From: Nitrospira_E sp052156535
GTDB taxonomy: Bacteria > Nitrospirota > Nitrospiria > Nitrospirales > UBA8639
Assembly: GCF_052156535.1 (NCBI RefSeq)
Contig: NZ_JBQKUP010000032.1
Location: 62,001-126,000 of the forward strand
Length of the DNA: 64,000 nt
Direction of reading: 5' to 3'
The position numbers and the translations under genes are program-made. Positions within the stretch are counted from its first letter, which is position 1; each line of letters begins with the position of its first letter. The notes beneath the pieces are model-generated. The model made no database searches. It was not told where the DNA came from and saw only the letters and a program-made list of their open reading frames with translations. This document shows, piece after piece, positions 1 to 8,419 of the stretch.

Positions 1-64
1 CGACGGCACAGAGTCCGGCGAGTCCGAGCCATCCGATCTTGTTCCATACAGACATGCGGGCCAT
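1..64 (-). CDS. Start of an exported or membrane protein (partial)
   Basis: Only the first about 21 codons lie in the window; the gene continues off the left edge. The translation reads MARMSVWNKIGWLGLAGLCA followed by V: a short basic start and then a hydrophobic stretch, as in a signal peptide or membrane anchor. A second in-frame ATG at 55 is also possible. It follows the small membrane protein gene on the same strand after about 65 bases, so the two may be co-transcribed. The family cannot be told from so little sequence. Confidence 0.4.
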   Translation of the reverse strand, partial: MARMSVWNKIGWLGLAGLCAV

Positions 65-128
65 CCTATCAACGGGAGAAAAGGGTGTAAACGGGTGTTG
101 ACTGAGAGAGGTTCAGGTCGACGTGTGG

Positions 129-569
129 TTAGGTCGGGGTGTTTTCATGAAACACAAACGGCAGTTTGCCTGCTTTTTCTCGCATGGCGTTGATGGCGTT
201 AAGAATCTGGGGTTGCCGAATGAGTTTTTGTTCGACACGGTGTTTTCCCGGAAAATCCAGAAACAAGATACCCAGAACCATTGTGAGAATCCCTTGTCCT
301 GGTAAAACCAGCATGGCAATTCCGGCTACCAGAAAAATGAGTCCCAGGCCGTTTTTTAACATCAACCCAATGGCGCGAATAATTGGATGATGATTGGCAA
401 ACCACTTGCGGTGGCCGTGATTGTCGAAGTAATCAGGGGGCAGGCGAATTAACATAGCAGGGATCGCAATAAGGGTTCCGACAAACGCAATCAGGGAAAG
501 AGTGATCATGCCGACCCAGATTTCCCTGGGAACCCAAGACTCGGCAAATTGAATTAATTGATCAATCAT
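129..569 (-). CDS. PGPGW-family small integral membrane protein
   Basis: This 146-residue protein has a hydrophobic segment near residues 18-42 and another pair near 66-105, separated by a polar stretch rich in His and Asn. The second hydrophobic hairpin carries the turn LVLPGQGI, matching the Pro-Gly-x-Gly signature of the PGPGW putative transmembrane family. The C-terminus is basic and probably cytoplasmic. No catalytic motif is visible and the function of the family is unknown. The ATG at 569 gives a natural N-terminus. Family assignment is by motif only. Confidence 0.65.
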   Translation of the reverse strand: MIDQLIQFAESWVPREIWVGMITLSLIAFVGTLIAIPAMLIRLPPDYFDNHGHRKWFANHHPIIRAIGLMLKNGLGLIFLVAGIAMLVLPGQGILTMVLGILFLDFPGKHRVEQKLIRQPQILNAINAMREKAGKLPFVFHENTPT

Positions 570-710
570 GGTTGGTCATGATGCCTTAAAAATATTACGC
601 CATCACGCGGTGGAAGTGATAGGAAAGGGTCCAATTGTACTCTGAAAAATATACACTTTATAATTGCTTAATGGTGCTGGTGGTTTTCAAAGCCAATGAT
701 TGAGTGAGGC

Positions 711-1205
711 ATGATGGTACAGTATTGGTTGTTTAAATCAGAGCCGACAACATTTTCCATTGATGATCTGGTTCACTCTCCCCGTAAGACCACATGTTGG
801 GAAGGCGTACGTAATTACCAGGCTAGGAATTTCCTTAAATCCATGAATGTTGGGGATTTGGGATTTTTTTACCATAGCAATGCTGACCCTCCAGCTATAG
901 TTGGAATCGTTAAAGTGGTTAGGGCCGCTTATCCCGACTCTTTTGCATTCGATTCAAGGAGCCGATATTTCGATCCGCGTAGTGCTCCGGATTCGCCCCG
1001 TTGGTTCCTTGTTGATGTCCAGTTCGTCAAAAAGTTTCCTCAGGCCTTGCATTTGGATCAATTGCGGGCCGTTAAGGGATTAGAAAAAATGGAACTGCTT
1101 CGTAAAGGTTCCAGGCTCTCGATTCAACCAGTGCGTCCGGATGAATGGCAACGGGTGTTGGATTTTGCTCAAAATACTACAAAATATTCGTCCACCCCAA
1201 AGTAG
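711..1205 (+). CDS. EVE domain protein (PUA-like, modified-base reader)
   Basis: The 164-residue protein fills a single EVE domain. It opens with YWLFKSEP and continues with WEGVRNYQARNFL, then GDLGFFYHSNADPPAIVGI, the hallmark blocks of this family (thymocyte nuclear protein 1-like). EVE domains belong to the PUA-like fold and are thought to bind modified bases in DNA or RNA. It is a stand-alone domain without a fused nuclease, typical of housekeeping bacterial EVE proteins. Two adjacent ATGs at 711 and 714 can start it; a GAGG just upstream can serve either. It stands divergent to the preceding membrane gene. Confidence 0.85.
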   Translation: MMVQYWLFKSEPTTFSIDDLVHSPRKTTCWEGVRNYQARNFLKSMNVGDLGFFYHSNADPPAIVGIVKVVRAAYPDSFAFDSRSRYFDPRSAPDSPRWFLVDVQFVKKFPQALHLDQLRAVKGLEKMELLRKGSRLSIQPVRPDEWQRVLDFAQNTTKYSSTPK

Positions 1206-1258
1206 ACCACCAGGATTTTCCCAAACGTTGGTACATTCTTTTTCCACTTTCTCCCTGG

Positions 1259-1546
1259 TTAAAGTGAAAAATTCACTTTGGGAAACACCTGTAAAAACGG
1301 GTGGATGGTGACTTCCTGAAAAACCCCATGAAGGGCATAGGGATCATTCTTGGCAAATGCTTGGACTTCTTCGAGTGATTCTGCTTCAACCACGATTAAG
1401 CTTCCTATTTTATCGGTCAGAGGCCCAGCCAAAATAACTTTGCCTTGTTGCGCCCACGCCTCAAGTCGTTTGAGGTGGGCTTCTCGATAGAGGGGGCGTT
1501 TTTGTGCGCCTTCAGGACCATCTTTACCCAAAATGACGAATTTCAT
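1259..1546 (-). CDS. YciI-like protein
   Basis: A 95-residue protein of the YciI / DGPF ferredoxin-like alpha-beta family. It begins MKFVILGKDGPEG, has RREAHLKRLEAW-like spacing (REAHLKRLEAWAQQGKVILA) and ends with a FAKNDPYALHGVF segment whose Asp and His match the conserved putative active-site pair. Members are small stand-alone proteins of poorly defined function, some linked to dehydrochlorination-type chemistry. Length is typical. An AAAGAA sequence lies just upstream of the ATG. No operon partner is evident on this strand. Confidence 0.8.
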   Translation of the reverse strand: MKFVILGKDGPEGAQKRPLYREAHLKRLEAWAQQGKVILAGPLTDKIGSLIVVEAESLEEVQAFAKNDPYALHGVFQEVTIHPFLQVFPKVNFSL

Positions 1547-1709
1547 TCTTTCTCCTCGTTCCTTTTCCGAAGTCGAATCAATGGCCTTTTTTCGGCAACG
1601 GGCATGACTTTTCGATCATATCAGAAGGCAGTCGTATGGATATGTTGCGTCGGAAGCTCCGGTTGTCCGGAGAGTGTGATTAAAACGAATAGGCGAATGT
1701 GCGGCAGGT

Positions 1710-2126
1710 CTAGGGATTCGGGTCTTCTAAAGGTTGTCTGTTCGCATACCCGCTGTCAATATCATGCCACCAGCGAACCTGTTTTTCTCCGGACTTCCAA
1801 CACAAAAATACCAGACGGTCATCAAGCAAAAATGGGAAATCACATAATCCAATTTCGACATCTTTGATCACCACGCCGAGTTCCTGAATGGCATGCAGGC
1901 TGCCATTGATGTCTTGTAACCCTTTGATATATTGGACGCCCATGACCGTTCCTCCTCCAGAGGATGCTTGAGCGCTGGCTTTTTTGACTTCTTCCCTCGT
2001 GTCCATAAGTATTTGCCGTCCTGCCTTAATATTGTCCCAAAATTGTTCCAGCTCCGGTATTAATCCGTTGGCTTCGGAGAGGGTGAAAATCCGTTCGCTG
2101 GAAAAGGGAAAACCTGAATCAGACAT
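1710..2126 (-). CDS. DUF2203 family protein
   Basis: A 138-residue protein with the DUF2203 pattern: an N-terminal FTLSEANGLIPELEQFW block, a central helix with charged residues, then GLCDFPFLLDDRLVFLCWK and the C-terminal WWHDIDSGYANRQPL. The family is widespread in bacteria and has no established function; the conserved Trp/His/Asp cluster near the end suggests a binding surface, but that is inference. An upstream ATG at 2156 would add ten residues, but AAGGAAGG sits 10 bases before the ATG at 2126, which is therefore preferred. Confidence 0.8.
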   Translation of the reverse strand: MSDSGFPFSSERIFTLSEANGLIPELEQFWDNIKAGRQILMDTREEVKKASAQASSGGGTVMGVQYIKGLQDINGSLHAIQELGVVIKDVEIGLCDFPFLLDDRLVFLCWKSGEKQVRWWHDIDSGYANRQPLEDPNP

Positions 2127-2632
2127 GGGAGAGGACCCTTCCTTGTTGACTTTCAATTACCATTATGATGGTTTAACATAATGAGATTAAGGGTGCCAAC
2201 CATAAGAGAGTGGGCTAACTTTTCGATGATTGGTTTGGGGAAAATTTGAGTTTCGTGTCGCAACTTCCGAAAGGAGCCTATTGACAAGTTGTTCAATAGT
2301 GAGATAAATAATTACTTAAGACCTGCCCATTTGATAGCAAAATCCATTTCCGCCAATTAACTTCTCGGACTTCACGTATTATTTCAAATCGTAGATAGGA
2401 CAACACGGTGGTTTTGACAAGTGTGGTTCTTCAGTTTCTCTAAACATTCTTCCTAAAATACACAATACCGGTCTAAATTTTTAACTTTATTAAAGTCTGG
2501 TACGGTTCCCTTTTCGGGGATCGCCAAAGTTCCCAGCGCATAACCCAGATGAAAATGTTCGTATCCTTTCCACCCCTCGTAACAGGCTAAGCCCACGAGA
2601 AAACCCTTCCGGCCAATGAATGGAGTAACCTA
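2127..2632 (+). other. Gene-free region upstream of rho
   Basis: About 500 bases without a convincing gene between the divergent DUF2203 and rho genes. It holds a candidate promoter (separate entry), a dyad TATTGA-N8-TCAATA at 2279-2298 overlapping that promoter, and an odd-centred palindrome ACTTTA-T-TAAAGT at 2484-2496. If the promoter is right, rho has a leader of about 310 bases. Long rho leaders are known elsewhere to take part in autoregulation by Rho; nothing here proves that. Confidence 0.5.
2281..2310 (+). promoter_or_regulatory. Candidate sigma-70 promoter for rho
   Basis: A perfect -35 hexamer TTGACA at 2281-2286 is followed after 18 bases by TAAATA at 2305-2310 in an A+T-rich stretch. 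It faces rho and is the best promoter-like pair in this intergenic region. It overlaps a TATTGA/TCAATA dyad that could be an operator. Confidence 0.35.
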
Positions 2633-3883
2633 ATGTATCTTGCCGAATTGAAGCAAAAGTCCATTGGAGAATTAAATGAAATCGCGCGTGATCTTAAAAT
2701 TGATGGCGCGCCAAATTTGCGAAAGCAAGAGCTGATTTTCTCTATTCTTCAAGGGCAGAGCGACAAGAACGGAGTCATTTTCGGAGAGGGAGTCCTTGAG
2801 ACTCTATCAGATGGATTTGGATTTCTCCGGGCCCCTGATTCCAACTACCTACCAGGACCCGATGATATTTATATTTCTCCGTCTCAAATTCGACGATTTA
2901 ATTTGCGAACCGGTGATATTGTCTCAGGGCAGATTCGTCCACCGAAGGACGGAGAGCGGTATTTCGCGCTCTTAAAAGTCGAAAAAATTAATTATGATGA
3001 GCCTGAGGTGCAGCGGGATAAAATTCTGTTCGATAATCTTACTCCGCTGTATCCTGAAGAGCGGATCAACCTTGAATTTGATCCTGAAGAGTATTGCACG
3101 AGAGTGATGGAGCTCACGACCCCCATTGGCAAAGGGCAACGGGGATTGATCGTGGCGGCACCCAGAACGGGAAAGACCATGCTCTTGCAGGCGGTGGCGC
3201 GGGCCATTATTGCGAATCATCCTGAAATTGTCTTGATTGTCCTTCTAATTGATGAACGACCAGAAGAAGTCACCGATTGGCAGCGCCAAGTTAAAGCCGC
3301 CGAAGTCATTAGTTCCACCTTTGATGAGCCTCCTCAGCGGCATGCCCAAGTGGCAGAGATTGTCATGGAAAAAGCCAAGCGGTTGGTCGAACATAAACGG
3401 GATGTGGTGATTTTGTTAGACAGTGTGACTCGATTGGCGCGCGCCTATAATACGATTTCCCCCCCCAGTGGTAAGGTGTTATCCGGAGGTTTGGATTCCA
3501 ATGCCCTGCAACGACCGAAGCGGTTTTTTGGTGCCGCCAGAAATATCGAATTTGGTGGAAGTTTGACGATTCTGGCCACAGCATTGGTTGATACCGGAAG
3601 TCGAATGGACGATGTTATTTTTGAAGAGTTTAAGGGCACGGGCAATATGGAGGTGCACTTGGATCGTCGGTTAGCGGATAAACGCCTCTTCCCGGCCATC
3701 GATATCAGTCAATCCGGCACGAGGAAAGAGGAGTTGCTGGTTGATCGCGACCGTCTGAACAAAATGTGGATCCTCCGAAAGGTGTTAAGCCCTCTCGGGA
3801 CCATGGAGGCGATGGAATTTCTCATGGATAAAATTGGCGGAACCAAGAGTAATAATGAGTTCTTGCAATCTATGAATCGATAA
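2633..3883 (+). CDS. rho: Transcription termination factor Rho
   Basis: A 416-residue Rho, the usual length without large inserts. It is the hexameric RNA-dependent ATPase that ends transcription of untranslated or unstable RNAs. Visible parts are the N-terminal helical Rho_N region (about 1-42), the cold-shock-like RNA-binding domain (about 48-120, with GFGFLRAP), and the RecA-like ATPase domain with Walker A APRTGKT at 176-182, followed by LLIDERPEEVTDWQRQV and LLDSVTRLARAYN. The Q-loop and R-loop region (GTGNMEVHLDRRLADKRLFPAID) is intact. It is followed by rpmE, a common neighbour. Confidence 0.98.
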   Translation: MYLAELKQKSIGELNEIARDLKIDGAPNLRKQELIFSILQGQSDKNGVIFGEGVLETLSDGFGFLRAPDSNYLPGPDDIYISPSQIRRFNLRTGDIVSGQIRPPKDGERYFALLKVEKINYDEPEVQRDKILFDNLTPLYPEERINLEFDPEEYCTRVMELTTPIGKGQRGLIVAAPRTGKTMLLQAVARAIIANHPEIVLIVLLIDERPEEVTDWQRQVKAAEVISSTFDEPPQRHAQVAEIVMEKAKRLVEHKRDVVILLDSVTRLARAYNTISPPSGKVLSGGLDSNALQRPKRFFGAARNIEFGGSLTILATALVDTGSRMDDVIFEEFKGTGNMEVHLDRRLADKRLFPAIDISQSGTRKEELLVDRDRLNKMWILRKVLSPLGTMEAMEFLMDKIGGTKSNNEFLQSMNR

Positions 3884-3959
3884 TTCACAATAGAGGTTTG
3901 GCATTGAGGGCTTTTCATATTTAGATGTTGAATCGAGAGATGGCGTAGAAGGAGGTAGT

Positions 3960-4181
3960 ATGAAAAAGGGCATTCACCCGGCTTATGAATTTGCAAATGT
4001 GAGTTGTGCGTGCGGTATGACCTACCAAACCCGGACGACCGTGGGAGACTTAAAGGTTGATATCTGTTCCAGTTGCCATCCGTTTTTCACGGGTACTCAG
4101 AAAATTGTGGATGCCGAAGGACGGGTGGAACGTTTCAATAAAAAATACGCCAAAACGGCGAAGCCCAAAGCCAAAGCGTAA
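3960..4181 (+). CDS. rpmE: 50S ribosomal protein bL31 (zinc-binding form)
   Basis: A 73-residue bL31. It carries VSCACGMTYQTRTT and later CSSCHPFFTG, so the Cys/His set for the zinc-containing (C+) form appears present: CxC near residues 16-18 and CxxC near 37-40. The C-terminus is a lysine/alanine-rich tail. It is preceded by AAGGAGG-type ribosome binding sequence about 7 bases before the ATG and lies 76 bases after rho, so it may share the rho transcript. Confidence 0.95.
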   Translation: MKKGIHPAYEFANVSCACGMTYQTRTTVGDLKVDICSSCHPFFTGTQKIVDAEGRVERFNKKYAKTAKPKAKA

Positions 4182-4455
4182 AGACCGTTTTCTCTTTCTC
4201 CTCCATTGTCCTGCCTAAACATTCCCCAGGGGATGATGTCTGTGCATGGTGCTGAAGCAGTCCTGGCTGTTGCTTTTCTCGATTTGCGGACTAGAAGACC
4301 AGGTTTCCCAGCAACGGCTCCCCTGAGTGTTGACACGGTTCCCCTCCGTTCAATCCCCTCTTTCTATGAAAATTTTCGTATGAGGCTAGCGGGTAATGGT
4401 TGTCTAGGATAAAGGGTACATGTCGTGTTATTTAATTTCCTGTTAAACTAGATCA

Positions 4456-5535
4456 ATGGCACCAATTACTAAGACAGAGCTGAAAGAGGGCGGTTTATTT
4501 AGCAAATGGGAGGCCATTGCGAATAAATATGACACGCTCAACGATCAGTTGTCAGATCCTGCCGTCTTGTCTCAACCGACTCTTCTGGTTGCCCTCAATA
4601 AAGAGCGATCAGAGATAGAGCCCATTGCACAGTTGTTTGGCGGGTACCGACGGGTAGTCGAGGAGATTGCCCAGACTCGCCTGATGACAGAAGATCTGCA
4701 ATTAGACCCCGATATGCGCCGGTTGGCCGGTGAAGAATTGCAAAGCCTGGAAAGTCAACGTGAGGCCATGGAGACCCAGGTCATTGAATTGCTCTGCCCG
4801 GCTGATGAAGGTGATAATAAAAATTCGTTCATTGAAATTCGCGCAGGGACGGGTGGAAGTGAGGCCGCACTCTTTGCCGGCGATCTCCTTCGAATGTACA
4901 CGAAGTTTGCCGAGGCTAAGGGGTTGCGGGTCGAATTAATGGAATTCCAGGAAACCGGTCTTGGTGGGGTCAAAGAGGCGGTTTTGCTGGTTGAAGGCAA
5001 GGGAGCCTTTGGAAATTTTAAGTATGAAAGTGGAGTGCACCGGGTGCAGCGTGTCCCGACGACAGAGGCTAATGGACGAATTCATACCTCCACGGCTACG
5101 GTTGCGGTGATGCCGGAGGTTGAAGAGGTGGAGGTGCACATTGATCCGAAAGATTTACGGATTGACACCTATTGTTCATCAGGAGCTGGTGGACAGAGTG
5201 TGAATACGACCTATTCTGCGATCCGGATTACTCATATTCCGACAGGAGTGGTCGTGACATGTCAGGACGAGCGATCCCAACTAAAAAATCGAACGAAGGC
5301 CATGCGAACCCTTCGAACACGAATCGGTGATGCCGAGCGCGAAAAACAAGAAGCCTCTATTGCGCAACAACGCCGTTCCCAAGTCGGGACAGGGGAGCGG
5401 AGTGAAAAAATCCGCACGTATAATTTTCCACAAAATCGAGTGACCGACCATCGAATCGGGCTGACGTTGCACAAATTGGATCGAGTGATGGAAGGCGATC
5501 TTGACGGGTTAATCGCCGGCCTCAAAGCCCAATGA
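4456..5535 (+). CDS. prfA: Peptide chain release factor 1
   Basis: A 359-residue class I release factor that reads UAA and UAG stop codons. The peptidyl-hydrolysis GGQ motif is at residues 245-247 in SSGAGGQSVNTT. The stop-codon-reading tripeptide, PxT in RF1 and SPF in RF2, is PTT at 201-203, so this is RF1; the usual middle residue is Ala or Val, so Thr is a mild variant. The C-terminal YNFPQNRVTDHRIGLT block is typical. The next gene, prmC, encodes the methylase that modifies the GGQ glutamine. Confidence 0.97.
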   Translation: MAPITKTELKEGGLFSKWEAIANKYDTLNDQLSDPAVLSQPTLLVALNKERSEIEPIAQLFGGYRRVVEEIAQTRLMTEDLQLDPDMRRLAGEELQSLESQREAMETQVIELLCPADEGDNKNSFIEIRAGTGGSEAALFAGDLLRMYTKFAEAKGLRVELMEFQETGLGGVKEAVLLVEGKGAFGNFKYESGVHRVQRVPTTEANGRIHTSTATVAVMPEVEEVEVHIDPKDLRIDTYCSSGAGGQSVNTTYSAIRITHIPTGVVVTCQDERSQLKNRTKAMRTLRTRIGDAEREKQEASIAQQRRSQVGTGERSEKIRTYNFPQNRVTDHRIGLTLHKLDRVMEGDLDGLIAGLKAQ

Positions 5536-5602
5536 TGTCTTTCGTGTAGCGCCATTCCGTTTCTTTCAACGATTCAACGCGCATGTGCTTTTTGAGGCTC
5601 AG

Positions 5603-6481
5603 ATGCCCTGCTTCACTTCCTATTCACAGTTATATCGTGGTGCGGTTGAGACGCTGATTCAAGCGGGGATTGCCAACGCCCGCCATGAAGCGTTGTGGAT
5701 TCTCGAGGAGGCTCTTGGTATTACGCGATTGCAACTGCATGGGAATCCAGACGCTCCCGTTGATGCGGAAGTCTGTCAGCGGGCTGTGGCCTTGTTTCAG
5801 CGCCGTGCCTTACATGAACCACTTCAATATGTATTAGGGAATCAAGATTTTTTTGGGTTGGATTTTCTCGTCCAACCCGGGGTGCTCATTCCAAGACCTG
5901 AGACCGAATTGCTGGTGGAGGAGGCGATTGGACTTCTAGGGGCTGATGTGCGTCCGGTGATTCTGGATGTCGGGACGGGTTCTGGATGTCTGGCGATCAG
6001 TCTAGCGGTCAACCTTCCTGCAGCGGTGATTATCGCATCAGATAAGTCAGTCTCCGCGCTACATCTTGCGCAGGTCAATGCCATGCGCCATGGAGTTGCG
6101 CAACGAATTCTATGGGTGGCTGGTGACCTGCTTTCCCACTTGTTATCCGGAAATTTAGCAGGTAAAGTGACCGCCATTATTGCTAACCTGCCGTATATCT
6201 CCCATGCGGAATGGGAACACCTTTCTCCAGATGTCAAAGACTTTGAACCACGGCTGGCGTTGGATGGAGGGCCGGACGGACTCGATGTGTACCGGCGATT
6301 ATTGGATGAATCGCCGGGTCTTGTTTCCTCAAAGGGATATGTCCTGATGGAAGTGGGAGTTGGTCAGGCTGACCTTCTGTGCCGGGACCCTTCCTTGACG
6401 AATGCGTTTAAGATGGTAAAGGTCCTGCCGGATTCCCAAGGCATTCCACGAGTGGTATGCGTGCAACGGCATCTTGTGTAG
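5603..6481 (+). CDS. prmC: Release factor glutamine methyltransferase PrmC
   Basis: A 292-residue SAM-dependent N5-glutamine methyltransferase that methylates the GGQ glutamine of release factors. It has an N-terminal helical release-factor-binding domain and a Rossmann methyltransferase domain with the SAM loop LDVGTGSGCLAIS and the substrate loop NLPY, the family's N-P/L-P-Y motif. IPRPETELLVEEA is also characteristic. I chose the ATG at 5603 because GAGG lies five bases upstream; a GTG at 5585 in the same frame has no such site. It follows prfA and overlaps the murA leader. Confidence 0.95.
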   Translation: MPCFTSYSQLYRGAVETLIQAGIANARHEALWILEEALGITRLQLHGNPDAPVDAEVCQRAVALFQRRALHEPLQYVLGNQDFFGLDFLVQPGVLIPRPETELLVEEAIGLLGADVRPVILDVGTGSGCLAISLAVNLPAAVIIASDKSVSALHLAQVNAMRHGVAQRILWVAGDLLSHLLSGNLAGKVTAIIANLPYISHAEWEHLSPDVKDFEPRLALDGGPDGLDVYRRLLDESPGLVSSKGYVLMEVGVGQADLLCRDPSLTNAFKMVKVLPDSQGIPRVVCVQRHLV

Positions 6482-6497
6482 ACAGGGAATATTGTCA

Positions 6498-7757
6498 GTG
6501 GATCAAATTCGAATCACCGGTGGATTGCCATTAAAGGGGTCCGTGGAAATCGGCGGAGCCAAGAATGCCGCCTTGCCTATTTTGGCAGCGACATTGTTAG
6601 GGGGCGGGGAATGCGTCATTGACCATGTTCCACATGTTCGTGATGTGATGACTATGGGGAAATTACTGGCCCTGTTGGGAGTGACGGTTCAAGAGGAAGG
6701 CCCCAGGGTCAGACTGGATGCAGCTCAGGTGCATTCGATTGAAGCGCCGTATGATTTAGTCAAAACGATGCGAGCGTCTATTTTAGCCTTAGGCCCTTTA
6801 CTCGCTCGGCTGGGAGAAGCCAAAGTTTCTCTGCCGGGCGGATGTGCGATCGGCACCAGACCGGTCAATCTTCACCTCAAAGGATTGGAGATGATGGGGG
6901 CTGAAATTCAAGTAGAGCATGGATATATCCATGCGAAAGCCGGTCGTCTTAAAGGAGCAAGGATTGACTTGGATTTCCCGACGGTCACGGGCACGGAAAA
7001 CCTGATCATGGCGGCTTGCCTGGCACAAGGGACCACGAGTTTGCATAATGTCGCACGGGAACCGGAAATCACGGACCTCTGTGCATTCTTAACCAAGCGG
7101 GGTGCCAAAATTCATGGGATGGGAACGGACACCATTACAATTGAAGGGGTGAAGGAACTTCATGGGGCAGGGCATTGGGTGATCCCTGATCGAGTTGAAG
7201 CCGGCACCTATTTAATGGCCGGAGCTATTACCGGTGGGGATGTGATGGTAAAGGGGTGCGTATCAGATCATTTAGGAAGCGTCCTGAAAAAAGTTCAGGA
7301 AATGGGTGCTGAGTTAACCGAAAGTCATGACGGTGTGCGAATCCGCCGGTCGGGTTCGCTCAAAGCGGTGGAAATTAAGACGCTCCCCTATCCAGGCTTC
7401 CCGACCGATCTTCAAGCCCAAATGATGGCGTTGATGTCGGTGGCAGAAGGCGTGAGCGTGATCTCCGAAACAATTTTTGAAGGGCGATTTTTGCACGTTC
7501 CGGAACTTCACCGGATGGGAGCGTCGATTGAGATTGATGGCCCACATGCCGTGGTCAAAGGTGTGCCGTTGCTCACCGGTGCACCCGTCATGGCTTCGGA
7601 TTTACGCGCCAGTGCAGGCTTGGTCCTGGCCGGGTTAGCGGCTGATGGCGAAACGATTGTGTCCCGCGTTTATCATTTAGACCGCGGCTATGAACGGCTG
7701 GAAGAAAAATTTCAAGCCCTGGGTGCGAGGATTGTTCGCGTGCGTGAGGTGGTATGA
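6498..7757 (+). CDS. murA: UDP-N-acetylglucosamine 1-carboxyvinyltransferase MurA
   Basis: MurA transfers enolpyruvate from PEP to UDP-GlcNAc, the first committed step of peptidoglycan synthesis. The 419-residue protein shows GGAKNAALPILAA near the N-terminus and the active-site loop LPGGCAIGTRP with the catalytic Cys at about residue 116, so a fosfomycin-sensitive form is predicted. The GTG at 6498 yields the usual MDQIRITGG start and has AGGGA nine bases upstream; in-frame TTG codons at 6474 and 6492 are less likely. Its stop overlaps the hisG start (ATGA). Confidence 0.96.
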   Translation: MDQIRITGGLPLKGSVEIGGAKNAALPILAATLLGGGECVIDHVPHVRDVMTMGKLLALLGVTVQEEGPRVRLDAAQVHSIEAPYDLVKTMRASILALGPLLARLGEAKVSLPGGCAIGTRPVNLHLKGLEMMGAEIQVEHGYIHAKAGRLKGARIDLDFPTVTGTENLIMAACLAQGTTSLHNVAREPEITDLCAFLTKRGAKIHGMGTDTITIEGVKELHGAGHWVIPDRVEAGTYLMAGAITGGDVMVKGCVSDHLGSVLKKVQEMGAELTESHDGVRIRRSGSLKAVEIKTLPYPGFPTDLQAQMMALMSVAEGVSVISETIFEGRFLHVPELHRMGASIEIDGPHAVVKGVPLLTGAPVMASDLRASAGLVLAGLAADGETIVSRVYHLDRGYERLEEKFQALGARIVRVREVV

Positions 7758-8419
7758 GCGAAGGGATTACCATTGCCCTTTCCAAGGGTAAACTTCTTGA
7801 TCCGACTCTTGAATTGTTCCGCCAGGCAGGCTATTCGGGATATCATGTCCGAGCGAACGACCGTCGATTAATTTTGGAATTTCCGGAGCATGGGCACCGG
7901 GTCTTAATTGTTCGCCCAAGTGATGTGCCGGCCTATGTTGAATATGGCGCAGCGGATTTAGGGGTGGTTGGGAAAGATGTTCTGTTGGAACAGAGTCCGG
8001 ATGTGTATGAACCGGTTGACTTGAACTTGGGAGTCTGCCGGTTGGTGGTCGCCAGGCCGAACGGGCCACAGCTTGGGCAACGGATGTCCTCCAAGCTTCG
8101 GGTGGCAACCAAATACCCCACGATCACCGAACGGTATTTTAACCAGCAAGGGTTGCCTGTGGAATTGATTAAGCTCTACGGATCGATCGAGTTGGCTCCA
8201 TTGGTCGGATTGGCCGATCGGATTGTCGATCTGGTTGAGACGGGAAACACTCTGAAAGCCAATAATCTGGTCGAGGATGAAGTGATCGCCTGGTCATCTG
8301 CCCGGTTGATTGTGAACCGGGCAAGCTTAAAAATGAAACATGCTGTGATTACCGAACTGATTGCCCGGGTGAAGAAAATTCTTTCTCGTTCCCGCTCCCC
8401 AAAAAAGGTTCATGCATGA
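7754..8419 (+). CDS. hisG: ATP phosphoribosyltransferase, short form
   Basis: HisG joins ATP and PRPP in the first and regulated step of histidine synthesis. At 221 residues it is the short form, lacking the C-terminal regulatory ACT-like domain of the long form (about 290-300 residues). Visible motifs include IALSKGKLLDPTLEL, GAADLGVVGKD and the PRPP-binding DLVETGNTLKANNL. Short HisG normally needs the HisRS-like partner HisZ for activity and feedback; no hisZ is present in this window. Start and stop overlap the neighbours by four bases on each side. Confidence 0.95.
   Translation: MSEGITIALSKGKLLDPTLELFRQAGYSGYHVRANDRRLILEFPEHGHRVLIVRPSDVPAYVEYGAADLGVVGKDVLLEQSPDVYEPVDLNLGVCRLVVARPNGPQLGQRMSSKLRVATKYPTITERYFNQQGLPVELIKLYGSIELAPLVGLADRIVDLVETGNTLKANNLVEDEVIAWSSARLIVNRASLKMKHAVITELIARVKKILSRSRSPKKVHA

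Noticed and set aside
4206..4412. Open frame between rpmE and prfA
   Set aside because: No family resemblance and no ribosome binding site; the region is likely non-coding.
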